A stretch of DNA of 64,000 nt from Entelurus aequoreus (lineage: Eukaryota; Chordata; Actinopteri; Syngnathiformes; Syngnathidae). Position 1 is the first letter of the stretch, and each line of letters opens with the position of its first letter. The notes below the pieces were generated by a model that was not told the origin of the DNA, ran no database searches, and saw only the letters and a list, made by a program, of their open reading frames with translations. The DNA is taken from assembly GCF_033978785.1 (NCBI RefSeq), contig NC_084752.1:14630336-14694335 (forward strand), given 5' to 3'. The position numbers were made by a program, and so were the translations under genes. Shown piece by piece: positions 10,134 through 22,911 of this stretch.

Positions 10134-12040
10134 AGTCGGGGCCCCCACGTCCGCAACAGAAATCCCTCGCTCCTTTATCCGACCCCGACCCTAAGCCAAA
10201 CGTCATGAGAGTAACCGCTTGCTCACCGGCCCCCAACATGCATTTAGAGCTCAGACTCTTCAAACACACGTCGCCTGACAGAGCTCAGTTTGACCTCCTG
10301 CCAGCTCTACAGATCTACAGGAAGTATCACAGGGCTTCCCAATTTACAGGCACTCTGGCCCCTCCCCGTCTGGTCCTTTTCCCATTTCTCATACTCAAAA
10401 TATCCTGACTTCTTAGTGACGACTAAGATGAAGAAATAGGGATTGAAGCCAGGACAGAAGGGTGCACCCTACGCTAAACGCTACAAACAAAGCAGTGTGG
10501 CTCTGCAATGGTGGCAAGTTGCTTAGTGACGGCGTGTCCACCCGGCCTCTACAGCGACTCTCTATTATTGGCTGCTCTGATGCATCAAGTCACTTAAAAC
10601 ATTTGCTAATAGTGTGTGTCGGTTGATGTGTGTGAGTGAGCGAGAGAAGGGGAGAGAAGCAGTCTAAACTTGATTGTGGCTTTGTCAAATCAAGCAGATC
10701 AGAATTTAGAATCTGTTCTGAAAATGGTCAGAATATTTACACTCCTTATGAGTCAACTCACACTAAACACACCCAAAGCACACACATCTATACACACACA
10801 CACACACTTGATGGAAGGAGTCTCAGTCTCTCTGAGTGGACTACAGTGTAAGCTGTTCTCCTAAGCCGAGAACATAAACATACACACTTACACCTTTTAA
10901 GATTTTTTATACAGTATATATTTCCCTAGACTGCTTTTGTTTTAATTTTTAATAAACATATTCATTTAAACTGTTTTCTTTTTTTTTCTTTTTTTACCAA
11001 TACTGAAAAGCTACAGACCAAGGAGCAACACAGGACTTTTATTCCTCCCCTAAAATATATTATTTTTATCTTTTGTGTTTATAAAAAGAAAAATTATTTA
11101 GTGTGGATGTTTTATTTTGTCTTTTCTGTTCCTTTTGACATTTTGTGTATTTGTGCTTGTATATTTAAGGTAGTAGCAAAGTTCTGTCTGACTGTAATAA
11201 GATGTATTCTTACTTAGATAAACCTAAAGCCATCCTGATCTAATGTAAAGAAACAAAAATAGGAAAAATGAGGAAAAACACTCATGAACTTGGACCCTCT
11301 ATCCTCCCCCAGCTTTATCCCCTCCCTCTTTTTTTAAGGGTAGTGTAAATTGAAGTTACCAAAACCCTAGGGGTACAAAGGCACCATGGGAAGTCTTCTT
11401 CTGTCTTGTTTTTCTTCTGTATTTATTTAGACAGAAAGTCACTTTCATGTTTATTTTCTCTCCACATTTGTCACAATTTTCAACCTGATGTCAAGTGAAT
11501 ATGCTGAAATTGTTGCTTTTAACCAGTGATCTTCACGCCGATTACTGGCTTCAAAAGTAATGTTTTTCGATGACTTTTTGTTGCTATTCATTCAAAACTG
11601 TTCCAAGACCAGCCTAACATTGTTTATCCATCGTACTTTGTAGCACAGCAGTCTGTCAATTGGGTTAAGTCGCAAAAAACAACAACACTTGTTTGGAGCC
11701 AAACAATTCAGGTCAAAGTTCATTGACATGTCCTGCTGTTCTGGATTTAGCCCCTCTGGGATCCATCATGATTACATGTGATGTGGAACATTCTGACTCT
11801 TTGTAAATCTCTATTTTGTCAAACACCTACAATTCAGTTTAAATGGTGACTTGTACCTTCCGCAAACCCTGTAGAATCATTGTTTGATATCTATTTTTTG
11901 ATTTGGTTAGATTCTGCCCTTGCTAATTAATGTATGGTACCAATAAAAAAAAAGATACATTTTCACTTTAAGAAATTGTTTCTGAAGTCTTTACGAAAAT
12001 TGGATTTAGTACAAATAAAACACTTGAAATAATTGTATAC
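10134..12040 (+). other. ldb1: ldb1 3' untranslated region (extent inferred)
   Basis: Mostly unique-looking AT-rich sequence after the stop, with a short CA tract near 10783-10807. AATAAA motifs occur at 10951, 11942 and 12014. The last is followed by a GT-rich stretch (12042-12065), which suits the distal cleavage site. There is no splice signal or coding evidence. The extent needs transcript data. Confidence 0.55.
12014..12019 (+). terminator. Candidate distal polyadenylation signal of ldb1
   Basis: AATAAA followed about 25 bases later by GT-rich sequence (GTCTGGTGATGG). An alternative AATAAA at 10951-10956 could give a short 3'UTR. Confidence 0.45.
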
Positions 12041-12109
12041 CGTCTGGTGATGGTTTAGTTTGTTTTGGACATGTATTGAACATTACATGTTTACAGAGAA
12101 AGGGAGTAG

Positions 12110-12237
12110 GAGGAAGCCGAGCCTAGATCCAAGCACCCCTTTGTGTCTCAGCACATGATTTAGAACATCACAGATTTTTTATGCATATTCTACAATTTGT
12201 TGGTAGTAGACATTTTCAAGCATAAGAATGGCTAAAT
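12110..12237 (+). repeat. Short dispersed repeat shared with intron 22 of armh3
   Basis: CATTTTCAAGCATAAGAATG and GGCTAAAT, with the preceding CATATTCTACAATTTGT, align to 52075-52140. Class unknown. Confidence 0.4.
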
Positions 12238-13311
12238 CAGGGGTCGGCAACCCAAAATGTTAAAAGAGCCATATTGGACCAAAAATACAAAAAACAATTC
12301 TGTCTAGAGCCGCAAAAACCTTAAAAGCTGTATGTAAGTCTTATAAAGAAGGCAACACATGATGTAAGTGTCTATATTAGCTATAATAGACTACTATCAA
12401 AATGACTATGTCGCAGGCTGAAGCAAATATTCATTGACAGAAATGTTGAAATGTAATATTTATTCTACACATTTTTACAACATTAGAAACCATTAGTAAA
12501 TCAGAGGTTACTCAGAAGGTGAGATAACTCCTGGAAATGACAGGCTTTTAATGGCCAAAGGTATAGATGTGTGTGTCCAAGTTAAAGGAAACGGCAGGCT
12601 GTCTTCTTTTAATAGGTTTATTACAATCTTTGGCAAGCTACGTAATGTTTGCTGTGGTCTGGAACAACATGGCACACAAACATCTATCAGAAATGCAGCC
12701 AATATTACATACAGATAATGTGTCATGAGACATGCAAATATAAATTAAATACATAGAGGATATAAGTAAAGGAAATTAAATGAGCTAAAATATACCTACA
12801 AATGAGGCATAATGATGCAATATGTACATACAGCTAGCCTAAATAGCATGTTAGCATCGATTAGCTTGCAGTCATGGATTGACCAATTATGCCTGATTAA
12901 CACTCCAACAAGTCAATAACATCAACAAAGTGCACTTTTGTGCATTCACGCACAGCATAAAATGTTTGGTGGACAAAATGAGACAAAGGAGTGGCGAAAA
13001 ACACGTATTTCTGTGGCAGCATCGGAGAAAGTTGTACATGTAAACAAACTACGATGAGTTCAAGGATCGCTGAAAATAGTAGGACAAAACGGTGCTTGCC
13101 AAATACTCTCATCAATGAAGCATGTTTAACATAAACAGTGGGATTTCTCACAATTAGGAAGGTTTGTGTCATGGTTGTCCTCCTACAGAAAATATATTAA
13201 AACAAAACATTTTAAATTTTCTTCATCTTTTTCCATTTTCACACATCTCTGAAAGAGGTCCAGGGAGACACTAGGGCGGCGCTAAAGAGCCGCGTGGGTT
13301 GCTGACACCCG
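12238..13311 (+). mobile_element. Non-autonomous hAT-like element with CAGGGGTCGGCAACCC end
   Basis: It starts CAGGGGTCGGCAACCC and ends GGGTTGCTGACACCCGG, an imperfect inverted pair. A second copy starts at 63310 and runs off the window. The minus-strand open frames it shares with that copy (12508-12726 and 63564-63764) keep a similar N-terminus (MTHYLYVILAAFLI) but show no known domain. Confidence 0.7.
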
Positions 13312-13734
13312 GACTCGATAGAGCCAACATATCACTAGTGGTACACACATTGTTAAACGAAGTCAGAAGAGTGGCATGCCGTATTTGACACCAGTTTTCA
13401 TCTATATCACTACATCGATCTAAATTGGACTAAGAAAAAGTAAAAAAAAAAAAGTATTTTACACCAAGTATTAGAAAAAAACCCATTTATATTTGCTAAT
13501 AGATTTATTTCCAGGTCTAATGTAGTGACTATTTTAATCCAGCAGAGGGCGACTGACCATAATGAGACACCAACGCAGTATCAGTGCAGTGTCAATACAG
13601 CTGGTAAGTGTGCCACACATTCATTCCCTCAGGCGTCATTTACCCATCACTATTTAATAGCTTTTACAGTAATATAAATAAAGAGTAAGCGTTGACAGAA
13701 ACATTGTAAGTACAGAATCATGTGTGTCTTACCT
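13312..13734. other. Intergenic stretch, no element recognised
   Basis: AT-rich. It contains a full CTCF-type core match on the plus strand at 13539-13552 (CCAGCAGAGGGCGA). Confidence 0.4.
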
Positions 13735-14140
13735 TAAGAGTCTTAGACTTAGACTTAGACTTCCTTTTATTGTTATTCAAATTTGAACTTTACAGTACAG
13801 ATAAGAACACATTTTTGTTGCATTAGCTTGTTGTAGTGCAGGATAAAAGAGCAATAAGATGCAGATATAAATAAATAGATTACTGTACAGATAAATATAT
13901 TGCACCTTTGCATTTGCATCCACGTTTATGGATGTATGTTATATTGTCTTTATATTCCAGCGAGTTAATCCGTTTTTGGTGGGAATTGAGGGGATTATTA
14001 TGATGCGTTCAAGAGTCTTATGGCCTGAGGGAAGAAGCTGTTACAGAACTTGGAGGTTCTGCTACGGAGGCTGCGGAACCTTTTTCTAGATAAAATAAAA
14101 GGATAATGATTAAAACTTACCTTTGACAATGCTAGACATC
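13735..14140 (-). repeat. Dispersed repeat, probable LINE 3' end
   Basis: It opens with (CTTAGA)n-type repeats, as expected for a LINE tail in reverse, then CTTCCTTTTATTGTTATTCA and AGTCTTATGGCCTGAGGGAA. The wording resembles widespread teleost LINE tails; the family is not fixed. Confidence 0.45.
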
Positions 14141-14374
14141 AGTTAAAAACAAAATAAGTCAAAAAGTACAGTTAACAATGTTAAAAACAGAGGAAAAAGA
14201 CTTAACAGTGTGGAACCAAAACATTCAACATTTAGAATACTATGTTTATATTTAGGGCAAAACTGTCAAGTGCCACAAGTTGTGTAGATTATTTTGTACT
14301 TTCAACACTCATTAATATTATTTATTAATCATATTAATTATTAGGCTTGTACTGGAAACGGGGGTCAGATGTCA

Positions 14375-16385
14375 GGGCCTATGGAAGTAGAATTGTCTCA
14401 CATCAACTTATATATATCAATATGATATTAATACATATGCATATATTAATAAATATATAAATGTGATATACAAATAAATAAATAATTTGTATAAATGAAC
14501 GCATATTTGTAAATATATTTTTGAGATTTGAAAATATATACAAATAAAATGTATAAGTATTAAAATGTGACATACAAATAAATCAAGAATTTGTATAAAT
14601 AAACATGTATTTGTAAATATATTTTAGAGATTTTAATGTAAATATGCTTGATTTTGTATTTGTATGTGTATTGAATTTGCATATGTGGATCGCTTTTTTG
14701 CTCTTGTGTCGATGAGACATTCCTCCCACAAACCAGATGCACAAATAAATGTGACCTACACACTCCGCTGAACAACCAGCAGAGGGCACTGCAGCCAGAG
14801 CGGTCTGGGTCACAGAGCATTATATGCATTGTATGCAAAATGCCCGGAGTTCTCTGCACAAAAACAATCCACGTCTTTACAGAGAGAACGCACAACGGGC
14901 ATGAGCTTGCTCACGTTAGCGTTGTATTAGCTAAAGCTAATTTATCCAGTTAATCTGAAAGACCGTGCTAGCTGCTTATTTCATTGTATCAATGCCGTTT
15001 AATGACCTTGTCCCGATGTAGATACTGATCTCTTATCAGGGCAATGTGTGTCAAATCATCATCATATATCAATCATCATATGACCCTCCCTCGTGTGCCT
15101 CTGATTGGCTCGCCAGTGTCTGACCACGTCTATGACCGAGACCGCTCTGGCTGCAGTGCCCTCTGCTGGTTGCTCAGGCGAGCGTGTAGGTCACATTTAT
15201 TTGTGCATCTGGTTTGTGGGAGGAATGTCTCATCGACACAAAAGCAAAAAAGCGATAAACAAAGCAAATTCAATACAAATACAAATACAAAATCAAGCAT
15301 ATTTATATTCAAATCTCAAAAATATATTTACAAATACACGTTTATTTATACAAATTCTTGATTTATTTGTATGTCACATTTTTATATTTATACATTTTAT
15401 TTGTGTATACTTTGAAATCTCAAAAATATATTTACAAATATGCATTTATGTATACAAATTATTTATTTATCTGTATATCACATTTGTATTTGTATTTGTA
15501 TATTTATTAATATATGCATATTAGGGGTGTGGGAAAAAATCGATTCGAATTCGAATTGCGATTCTCACGTTGTGCGATTCAGAATCGATTCTCTTTTTTT
15601 TTAATGGATTTTTTTATTTTTTATTTTAATTAATCAATCCAAAAAAACAATACACAGCAATACCATAACAATGCAATCCAATTCCAAAACCAAACCCGAC
15701 CCAGCAACACTCAGAACTGCAATAAACAGAGCAATTGAGAGGAGACACAAACACGACACAGAACAAACCAAAAGTAGTGAAACAAAAATGAATATTATCA
15801 ACAACAGTATCAATATTAGTTACAATTTCAACATAGCAGTGATTAAAAATCCCCCATTGACATTATCATAAGACATTTATAAAAACAAAAAAACAAAAAA
15901 AAAAACAATAGTGTCACAGTGGCTTAGACTTGCATCGCATCTCATAAGCTTGACAACACACTGTGTCCAATATTTTCACAAAGGTAAAATAAGTCATATT
16001 TTTGGTTCATTTAATAGTTAAAACAAATTTACATTATTGCAATCAGTCTATAAAACATTGTCCTTTACAATTATAAAAGCTTTTTACAAAAATCTACTAC
16101 TCTGTTTGCATGTCAGCAGACTGGGGTAGATCCTGCTGAAATCCTATGTATTGAATGAATAGAGAATCATTTTGAATCGGGAAAAAAATCGTTTTTGAAT
16201 CGAGAATCGCGTTGAATCGAAAAAATAAAAATAAAAAATCGATTTTGAATCGAATCATCACCCCAAGAATCGATATTAAATCGAATCGTGGGACACCCAA
16301 AGATTCACAGCCCTAATGCATATGTATTAATATCATATTGATATATATAAGTTGATGTGAGACAATTCTACTTCCATAAGGGCCG
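14375..16385. repeat. Large imperfect inverted repeat (foldback-like), right arm split by hAT copy 2
   Basis: Left arm 14375-14818; right arm 15130-15521 plus 16324-16385. Matching outer blocks are GGAAGTAGAATTGTCTCAC (left) and its complement at the right end. Inner blocks are GGCACTGCAGCCAGAGCGGT and its complement. The arms are AT-rich outside and GC-rich inside, with a ~310-bp spacer. Open frames in it mirror each other and are not genes. Confidence 0.85.
15522..16315 (+). mobile_element. Non-autonomous hAT element, copy 2
   Basis: 794 bp, TAGGGGTGTGGG to ACAGCCCTA, with perfect 8-bp duplication ATGCATAT (15514-15521, 16316-16323). It interrupts the right arm of the inverted repeat. Confidence 0.92.
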
Positions 16386-16529
16386 AGGTGAACGCACTTT
16401 GGACACAAAAAAACCTCAACATTATTCAAAAACAACAAAACGACATAATAATAATAATACCAGTTATTGAAATAGAATAGATGCAGCTTCTAGCAAAGTG
16501 CATAAAAATGATTACTGCTCCTTATTATT

Positions 16530-16895
16530 GTTGCCATGTTTGGGTGCAGGGACACTGTCGACCACTAGGGGGCTGGAGAGTTAGCAGCGTGCTAGCAGAA
16601 GCTAGTGCTGTGTGAAGGATTTATGAGCTACAAACACACTCCATACATTGAAAGTGAGGTAAGAATGGAAGACGCTCTTAGAATCTTTATAATAATAACG
16701 CAACGCAAGACGCACGTAAATGCGTCCATGTCAACCGTTTTGTCGTCGAAGCTCGCTACGTTAATGATAACAACCTTGTCTGGCCAGGCTTTAGCCGGCT
16801 AGCATTAGCTGTGCATTGGGCGACAGATATAATGCAATCGGCTATTAGCAATGCCAAAAGAGGAACACGTCCAACGTTGTGTTGTGTTTGTTTCG
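16530..16895 (+). promoter_or_regulatory. Candidate armh3 promoter and non-coding first exon region
   Basis: This is the least repeat-like, most CpG-bearing stretch between the two genes. It contains a near-consensus CTCF-type core at 16562-16575 and a strong donor, GTGAG|GTAAGA, at about 16657. armh3 needs a non-coding 5' exon because its ATG lies 8 bases inside an exon. Nothing here proves transcription; 20.4-21.7 kb, also GC-rich but repeat-like, is an alternative. Confidence 0.3.
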
Positions 16896-18844
16896 CAGAC
16901 TTATACGTAAGTTAACAAACATTATCGAACAAAGTAACGTTAACTGGTTAGCATCCCATCCCACACATCATGTGTCATGCATGATGTTATTAACCAAACG
17001 TTGAAAGTTGATGACAACAAGTTCCATGGCTAACACAAGGTTAGCCTAAATATTAAAACCATAATTTCATGCATTCTGTCCATCTGAAAAGCCCAAAACA
17101 GTTATTTGGGCAATAAGGCCTGTTATTAAAATGAATTGAGGCTGGGCGATATGGCCTTTTTTTAATATCTCGATATTTTTAGGCCATATCGCGATACACA
17201 ATATATATCTCGATATTTTTGCCTTAGCCTTGAATGAACACTTGATGCATATAATCACAGCGGTATGATAATTCTATGTGTCTACATTAAAACATTCTTG
17301 TTCATACTGCATTAATATATGCTCATTTTAAACTTTCATGCAGAGAGTGAAATCACAACTAAGTCAATTGACCAATACTGTATTTATTAAACAGTTATTA
17401 ATGATTTCTGCTGGTGACGTGCTTCCGGATTTTATGTCAACACAAAAAATTAGCCTTGGCGCAAAAAAGGTTAAAACACTAGCAGACTTATATGTAAGTT
17501 AACAAACATTACCGAACAAAGTAACGTTAACTGGTTAGCATCCCATCCCACACATCATGTGTCATGCATGATGTTATTAACCAAACGTTGAAAGTTGATG
17601 ACAACAAGTTCCATGGCTAACACAATGTTAGCCTGAATATTAAAACCACAATTTCATGCATTCTGTCCATCTGAAAAGCCCAAAACAGTTATTTTGGCAA
17701 TAAGGCCTGTTATTAAAATGAATTGAGGCTGGGCGATATGGCCTTTTTTTAATATCTCGATATTTTTAGGCCATATCGCGATACACAATATATATCTCGA
17801 TATTTTTGCCTTAGCCTTGAATGAACACTTGATGCATATAATCACAGCAGTATGATAATTCTATGTGTCTACATTAAAACATTCTTGTTCATACTGCATT
17901 AATATACACTACCGTTCAAAAGTTTGGGGTCACCCAAACAATTTTGTGGAATAGCCTTCATTTCTAAGAACAAGAATAGACTGTCGAGTTTCAGATGAAA
18001 GTTCTCTTTTTCTGGCCATTTTGAGCGTTTAATTGACCCCACAAATGTGATGCTCCAGAAACTCGATCTGCTCAAAGGAAGGTCAGTTTTGTAGCTTCTG
18101 TAACGAGCTAAACTGTTTTCAGATGTGTGAACATGATTGCACAAGGGTTTTCTAATCATCAATTAGCCTTCTGAGCCAATGAGCAAACACATTGTACCAT
18201 TAGAACACTGGAGTGATAGTTGCTGGGAATGAGCCTCTATACACCTATGTAGATATTGCACCAAAAACCAGACATTTGCAGCTAGAATAGTCATTTACCA
18301 CATTAGCAATGTATAGAGTGTATTTCTTTAAAGTTAAGACTAGTTTAAAGTTATCTTCATTGAAACGTACAGTGCTTTTCCTTCAAAAATAAGGACATTT
18401 CAATGTGACCCCAAACTTTTGAACGGTAGTGTATGCTCATTTTAAACTTTCATGCAGAGAATGAAATCACAACTAAGTCAATTGACCAATACTGTATTTA
18501 TTAAACAGTAATTAATGCTTTAATGATTTCTGCTGGTGACGTGCCTCCGGATTTTATGTCAACACAAAAAATGAGCCTTGGCGCAAAAAAGGTTAAAACA
18601 CTAGCAGACTTGTACGTATGTTAACAAACATTATCGAACAAAGTAACGTTAACTGGTTAGCATCCCATCCCACACATCATGTGTCATGCATGATGTTATT
18701 AACCAAACGTTGAAAGTTGATGACAACAAGTTCCATGGCTAACATAATGTTAGCCTGAATATTAAAACCACAATTTCATGCATTTTGTCCATCTGAAAAG
18801 CTCACAACAGTTATTTGGGCAATAAGGTCTGTTATTAAAATGAA
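16896..18844 (+). repeat. Local tandem triplication, unit about 587 bp
   Basis: Unit 1 is 16896-17482. Unit 2 is 17483-18604 and contains a 525-bp Tc1 element. Unit 3 starts at 18605 and stops at about 18844. Shared blocks include AACATTATCGAACAAAGTAA and CCACACATCATGTGTCATGC. Units 1 and 2 each carry the end of a GGGCTGGGCGATATGG transposon, so that element was present before duplication. Confidence 0.9.
17907..18431 (-). mobile_element. Tc1-like miniature element, copy 2 (525 bp)
   Basis: Same ends and length as copy 1, reversed, between TA dinucleotides. The matching site in unit 1 (near 17313-17320, ATTAATATATGCTC) is empty, which defines the TA target exactly. Confidence 0.95.
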
Positions 18845-18936
18845 TGTATTATATTTTGACTCCGGACCTTCTCTAATATTACCTTATATAATCTCCACAA
18901 CTCGCGTACTTTCCTTTTCTATTGTAATTATTAATA

Positions 18937-19200
18937 TGTACACTACTCACAAAAATTCAAAGATATTTTGAGTGTAATTTTAGGATACAACTAAAGTTTG
19001 CCCTTTTATAAACTTTTGTCCAACTGATCCAATGTTTGTCTAGGTTTTGCACGACTTATTGTTTTCTTACAAGGAGCTAAACATCAGAATTCACAACAGT
19101 TGTGTGATAAATGAATCTACCAATACATTACTGTGTTTCCCACAGGACTGGAATCTAGCTGCGGCATTGGGTAGTGGGGTGGTGTAAGCGGGCAAATAGG
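18937..19200. repeat. Old transposon fragments
   Basis: TACACTACTCACAAAAATTC at 18939 resembles a Tc1 inverted end. GTGTTTCCCACAGGACTGGA near 19134 resembles repeat starts near 37253 and 41876. Boundaries are not resolvable. Confidence 0.35.
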
Positions 19201-19507
19201 ACAGCGGCATAGTGTTTGTTTGGACAGTGGAGAATTGATCTTTTTAATTTGTGTCATAACAAACGTGCCACATGATCTCATGTTTTTAAACCTTATCCAA
19301 CAATAGAATGTAAAGTTAATGACTTACGTGCACGTTATAACACACACGCATGATTAAAATTTTTTTTATTGGTGTTTATTGGGCTCCATGTGAACATGCG
19401 CTGATTTTAAAGACAATACACATACAATTGTACATTTGCCCGATACAGATGATATATGATATAAATAATATACTTTTGGCCGACTATTAAGCCTTTAATA
19501 CTATCCT

Positions 19508-19670
<163 letters not shown>

Positions 19671-19749
19671 TTGTGATAATGCATGTTGATGACACATTTT
19701 AGCTGTGTCCCTCAAATTTGACAGCGACAAGCGGACAAACAAATGCGTC

Positions 19750-20852
19750 CTCAACAAGTGTCCCGATACCAATATTTTGGTACCGGTACCAAAATATATT
19801 TCGGTACTTTTCGATACTTTTCTAAATAAAGGGGACCACAAAAAATTGCATTATTGGCTTTATTTTAACAAAAAACATGTGTTTCTTATTGCAATTTTGT
19901 CCTTAAATAAAATAGTAACATATTGTGTCATTTTCCATTCTATTATTTTGTCAAAATTATTAAGGACAAATGGTAGAAAATGAATTAATAATGTACTTGT
20001 TCATTTACTGTTAATATCTGCTTACTTTCTCTTTTAACATGTTCTACCTACACTTCTGTTAAAATGTAATAATCATTTATTCTTCTGTTATTTGGATGCT
20101 TTACATTATTTTTGGATGATACCACAAATTTGGGTATCAATCTGATACCAAGTCGTTACAGGATCATACATTGGTAGTATTCAAAGTACTCATGTGTCCA
20201 GGGACATATTTCCTGAGTTTATATAAACATAATATACAATTTTAAAAAAACGAAAGAAGATGTTGTGATGCCAAAAAATATTGACGTAATCATAGTAGTA
20301 TCGACTAGATACGCTCCTGTACTTGGTATCATTACAGTGGATGTCAGGTGTAGATCCACCCATGGCGTTTGTTTACATTGTGATGCTGGTCAGCTACGGT
20401 GTGTAGTGAAACATGTTTAGCTATTCCTCGTCCTGCAGGGATGATACATGTAAGAAACTTACTTTATTTGTTACCACGGAGGCAAGGATTAGTGATTTAG
20501 AAATGTCTACAACACTGCAGACTGCGGATGGACTTTAGCCGCTATGTAGCTAGCCATGTCTTAAAGCACCTCTTCCTGAGGGCGTTTCAGTGTTATAACG
20601 TCACCTTTATCTTTAGTTTTTAAGCCAAAATGTGTCCGTTCTCCCTTTTCTGTCCACACACATTGTCTGTTTGTAAGTACTCCGTGATTGTGCGCTGCCG
20701 AACATGCTCGTCTGCTCGTAAACCAGCAATGTCATGACCTGACGACGACAGGGTGGGGGACCGGTATGTTTTATTTTAGAGGCGGTATAGTACCGAATAT
20801 GATTTATTAGTTTTACGGTACTACACTAATACCGGTATACCGTACAACCTTA
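19750..20852 (+). mobile_element. DNA transposon with CCCGATACC and CGTACAACC ends
   Basis: It starts TGTCCCGATACCAATATTTT and ends ACCGGTATACCGTACAACC; the outer bases form an imperfect inverted pair. It is colinear with the copy at 7909. No transposase frame. Confidence 0.65.
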
Positions 20853-20879
20853 TCCATTCTTGTTAACGACTATTGTCCT

Positions 20880-21600
20880 TCCACAGTGCAAAGCCACTTC
20901 TAAGTCAGCAATCCTCACCTCCATGGCGGCAAATAATGTAACGGTACAGTGGGAGAAGGAGACGGCACGGAGGCAGGGACTTCGTTAGCTTGCAGTGTGT
21001 TTATTTGCACAAATGTGTGACGTGTGTAATTAAACCAAATATGTGGTGTGTCACTATGTGAAGCGATTATCTGTTGAGTGTTACCGGGAGGTGTTGGAGG
21101 TGCGTGAAGTCCAGGAAGAGCAAGGCAGGCTCGAAAGTCCAGGGACAGGCAGAAGGTCATGGGCTGGAGCGAGGTGTCGTTGTCTGAGGGCAGGCGTGAG
21201 GTCGAGATCCAGTAAGGCAGCAGAGAGTCCAGAGGGGATCCAGGAAGACTAGACACACAACTAGAAACCAGGGGATGACAAAGGGCTGCTGGATGGCAAC
21301 ACAGGACAAGACACAATGAGCACAACGGAGGCAAAACACAAGGAGCGAGGAAGCACTTATGCAAGGAAGCTAGCGACGTGTACGGCTAACTGTACAAGTA
21401 GCTACGTTCTGGCACTGGAACGCAGGACACGCTGGCTTAAGACGGCAGGGGTCTCATCAGCGTGTGTTGATTGCAAAGTGCGTGCAGCCACGCTGCAGGA
21501 GAGGAACGCCCGTGGGCTTGTCCCGAGGCGCACACAGCAGAGTGAGAGGCGGCAGGTGTTTGAACCGTAATAGTAAGAGCGTGCCCAGCGGTGCGCTCAA
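20880..21600. repeat. GC-rich segment of uncertain class
   Basis: Contains repeated CCAGG/GGCAGG phrasing (GTCCAGGGACAGGCAGAAGG, GAGTCCAGAGGGGATCCAGG) like dispersed teleost repeats. Several open frames of 60-149 codons on both strands reflect base composition. A CpG promoter here cannot be excluded. Confidence 0.3.
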
Positions 21601-21639
21601 TAGAGCACGTCGAGGAATGCACAGCGGCATTTTTTTTCC

Positions 21640-22345
21640 TTTTCTCATCAGTGGAGGACGAGGAATAGCTAAACATTCTACACTACACACCGTAGGATAT
21701 GCTAACTGCAAGCTAGAGGTCTTGAATGTAAACAAAGAGGGGCGTGTCAATAGAAATATCGACAGTAACAATACCAAGTATAGCATCAGTATATGGCTGA
21801 TACTTCCAGTTGGTTACAGTGGTTTTGTTGTTTTTGTTGTTGTTTACCAGCTCAGGAAATAAGTCCCTTAACACAAAGATTTTAAGGGGGGAAAAAAATT
21901 AATGATTTAAATCAGAGCCAATAGTAGAAAATAAATTAGATATTTTATTGATATTCTTTAACCGCTGTCCTGTTTTTGTTCGATTTATAAATTTGATAAA
22001 AAATTTAATTGTTCAATGATGACAATCTGAATTATCAGCATTTGTGTGCATTGGTGTGCCCAATACTGTCCCTGTAACTACTTTATTTGATCGATACCCA
22101 CAATTATGGTATCGCCAAAACTAATTTGAAGTAGCCAAACAACACAGAAGAATAAGTGTGTATTACATTTTAACAGAAGTGTAGATAGAAACATGTTACA
22201 AAAGAAAGTAAACAGTTATTAACAGTACATTAGCAACTAGATAAATAATACCAATAGTTTTGAGAAAATACTACAACTGGAAATGACACAATATGTTACC
22301 GCATATGTCAGCAGCCAAATTAGGAGCCTTTGTAACCCGTTTTGA
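21640..22345 (-). mobile_element. Minus-strand partial copy of the CCCGATACC family
   Basis: Complement blocks GAGGAATAGCTAAACATTCT, ACACACCGTA and TTACATTTTAACAGAAGTGT match 19750-20852 reversed. Confidence 0.55.
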
Positions 22346-22911
22346 AATGGTTCGAGTTATATAGCAAAGAATACATTGTAATATATGTCGTCATCACAGG
22401 AGGCTACAATATATATCGCCCATCCCAAGCGGAGTTACAATATCATCCACTGTACAGAGTTTTAACAACAACTCGTCACAAATAAATGTATGGGAACACT
22501 ACATTTTATACAGTATGCCTTTTATTTGACTCTTCCAGTCTGTAGCTCTGTTGCAATACTGCTGTTGACAATCAAAGATCAGTGGCTACTTGCCTCTGAG
22601 AACATTCTTTTTGAAGCCTCGAAATGACGAGATAACGTTGATCAATTCTTAGGTGCTGTCTTGGTCTGATGAGATCAAATGTGGAATGTTTAAATACCAA
22701 TCCTCATCAAACTAGGACATTTATTGGTCCATTTATGGATCACACACTTGTGATTTGTTTCATTCAGTTCCTTGTTAGAGAACTGCAACTCGTGCAAAAA
22801 GTTGCAAAACAGTAAAAAAACAGTTGGATAATACATTTTAGGTTAATCCGAATACACTTAACTCTTTGTCAGTACTGTAGTGTGTATCTGTCCTTGTGCC
22901 CAGGCCCAGTC

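Noticed and set aside
14560..15524. Similar minus- and plus-strand frames (SGCSALCWL...CRSHLFVHLVCGRN)
   Set aside because: They are the same sequence read from the two arms of an inverted repeat, not two genes.
17899..18162. Repeated frame MMIRKPLCNHVHTSENSLAR seen near 6370, 17899 and 28976
   Set aside because: It is an antisense or off-frame reading of the Tc1 miniature element; the real coding relic is the short MARKRELSSETRQ frame on the other strand.
20915..21862. Frames up to 149 codons on both strands as a possible gene between ldb1 and armh3 (HPS6 remnant considered)
   Set aside because: No HPS6-like or other domain, strands mirror each other, and the sequence carries phrases of dispersed GC-rich repeats.
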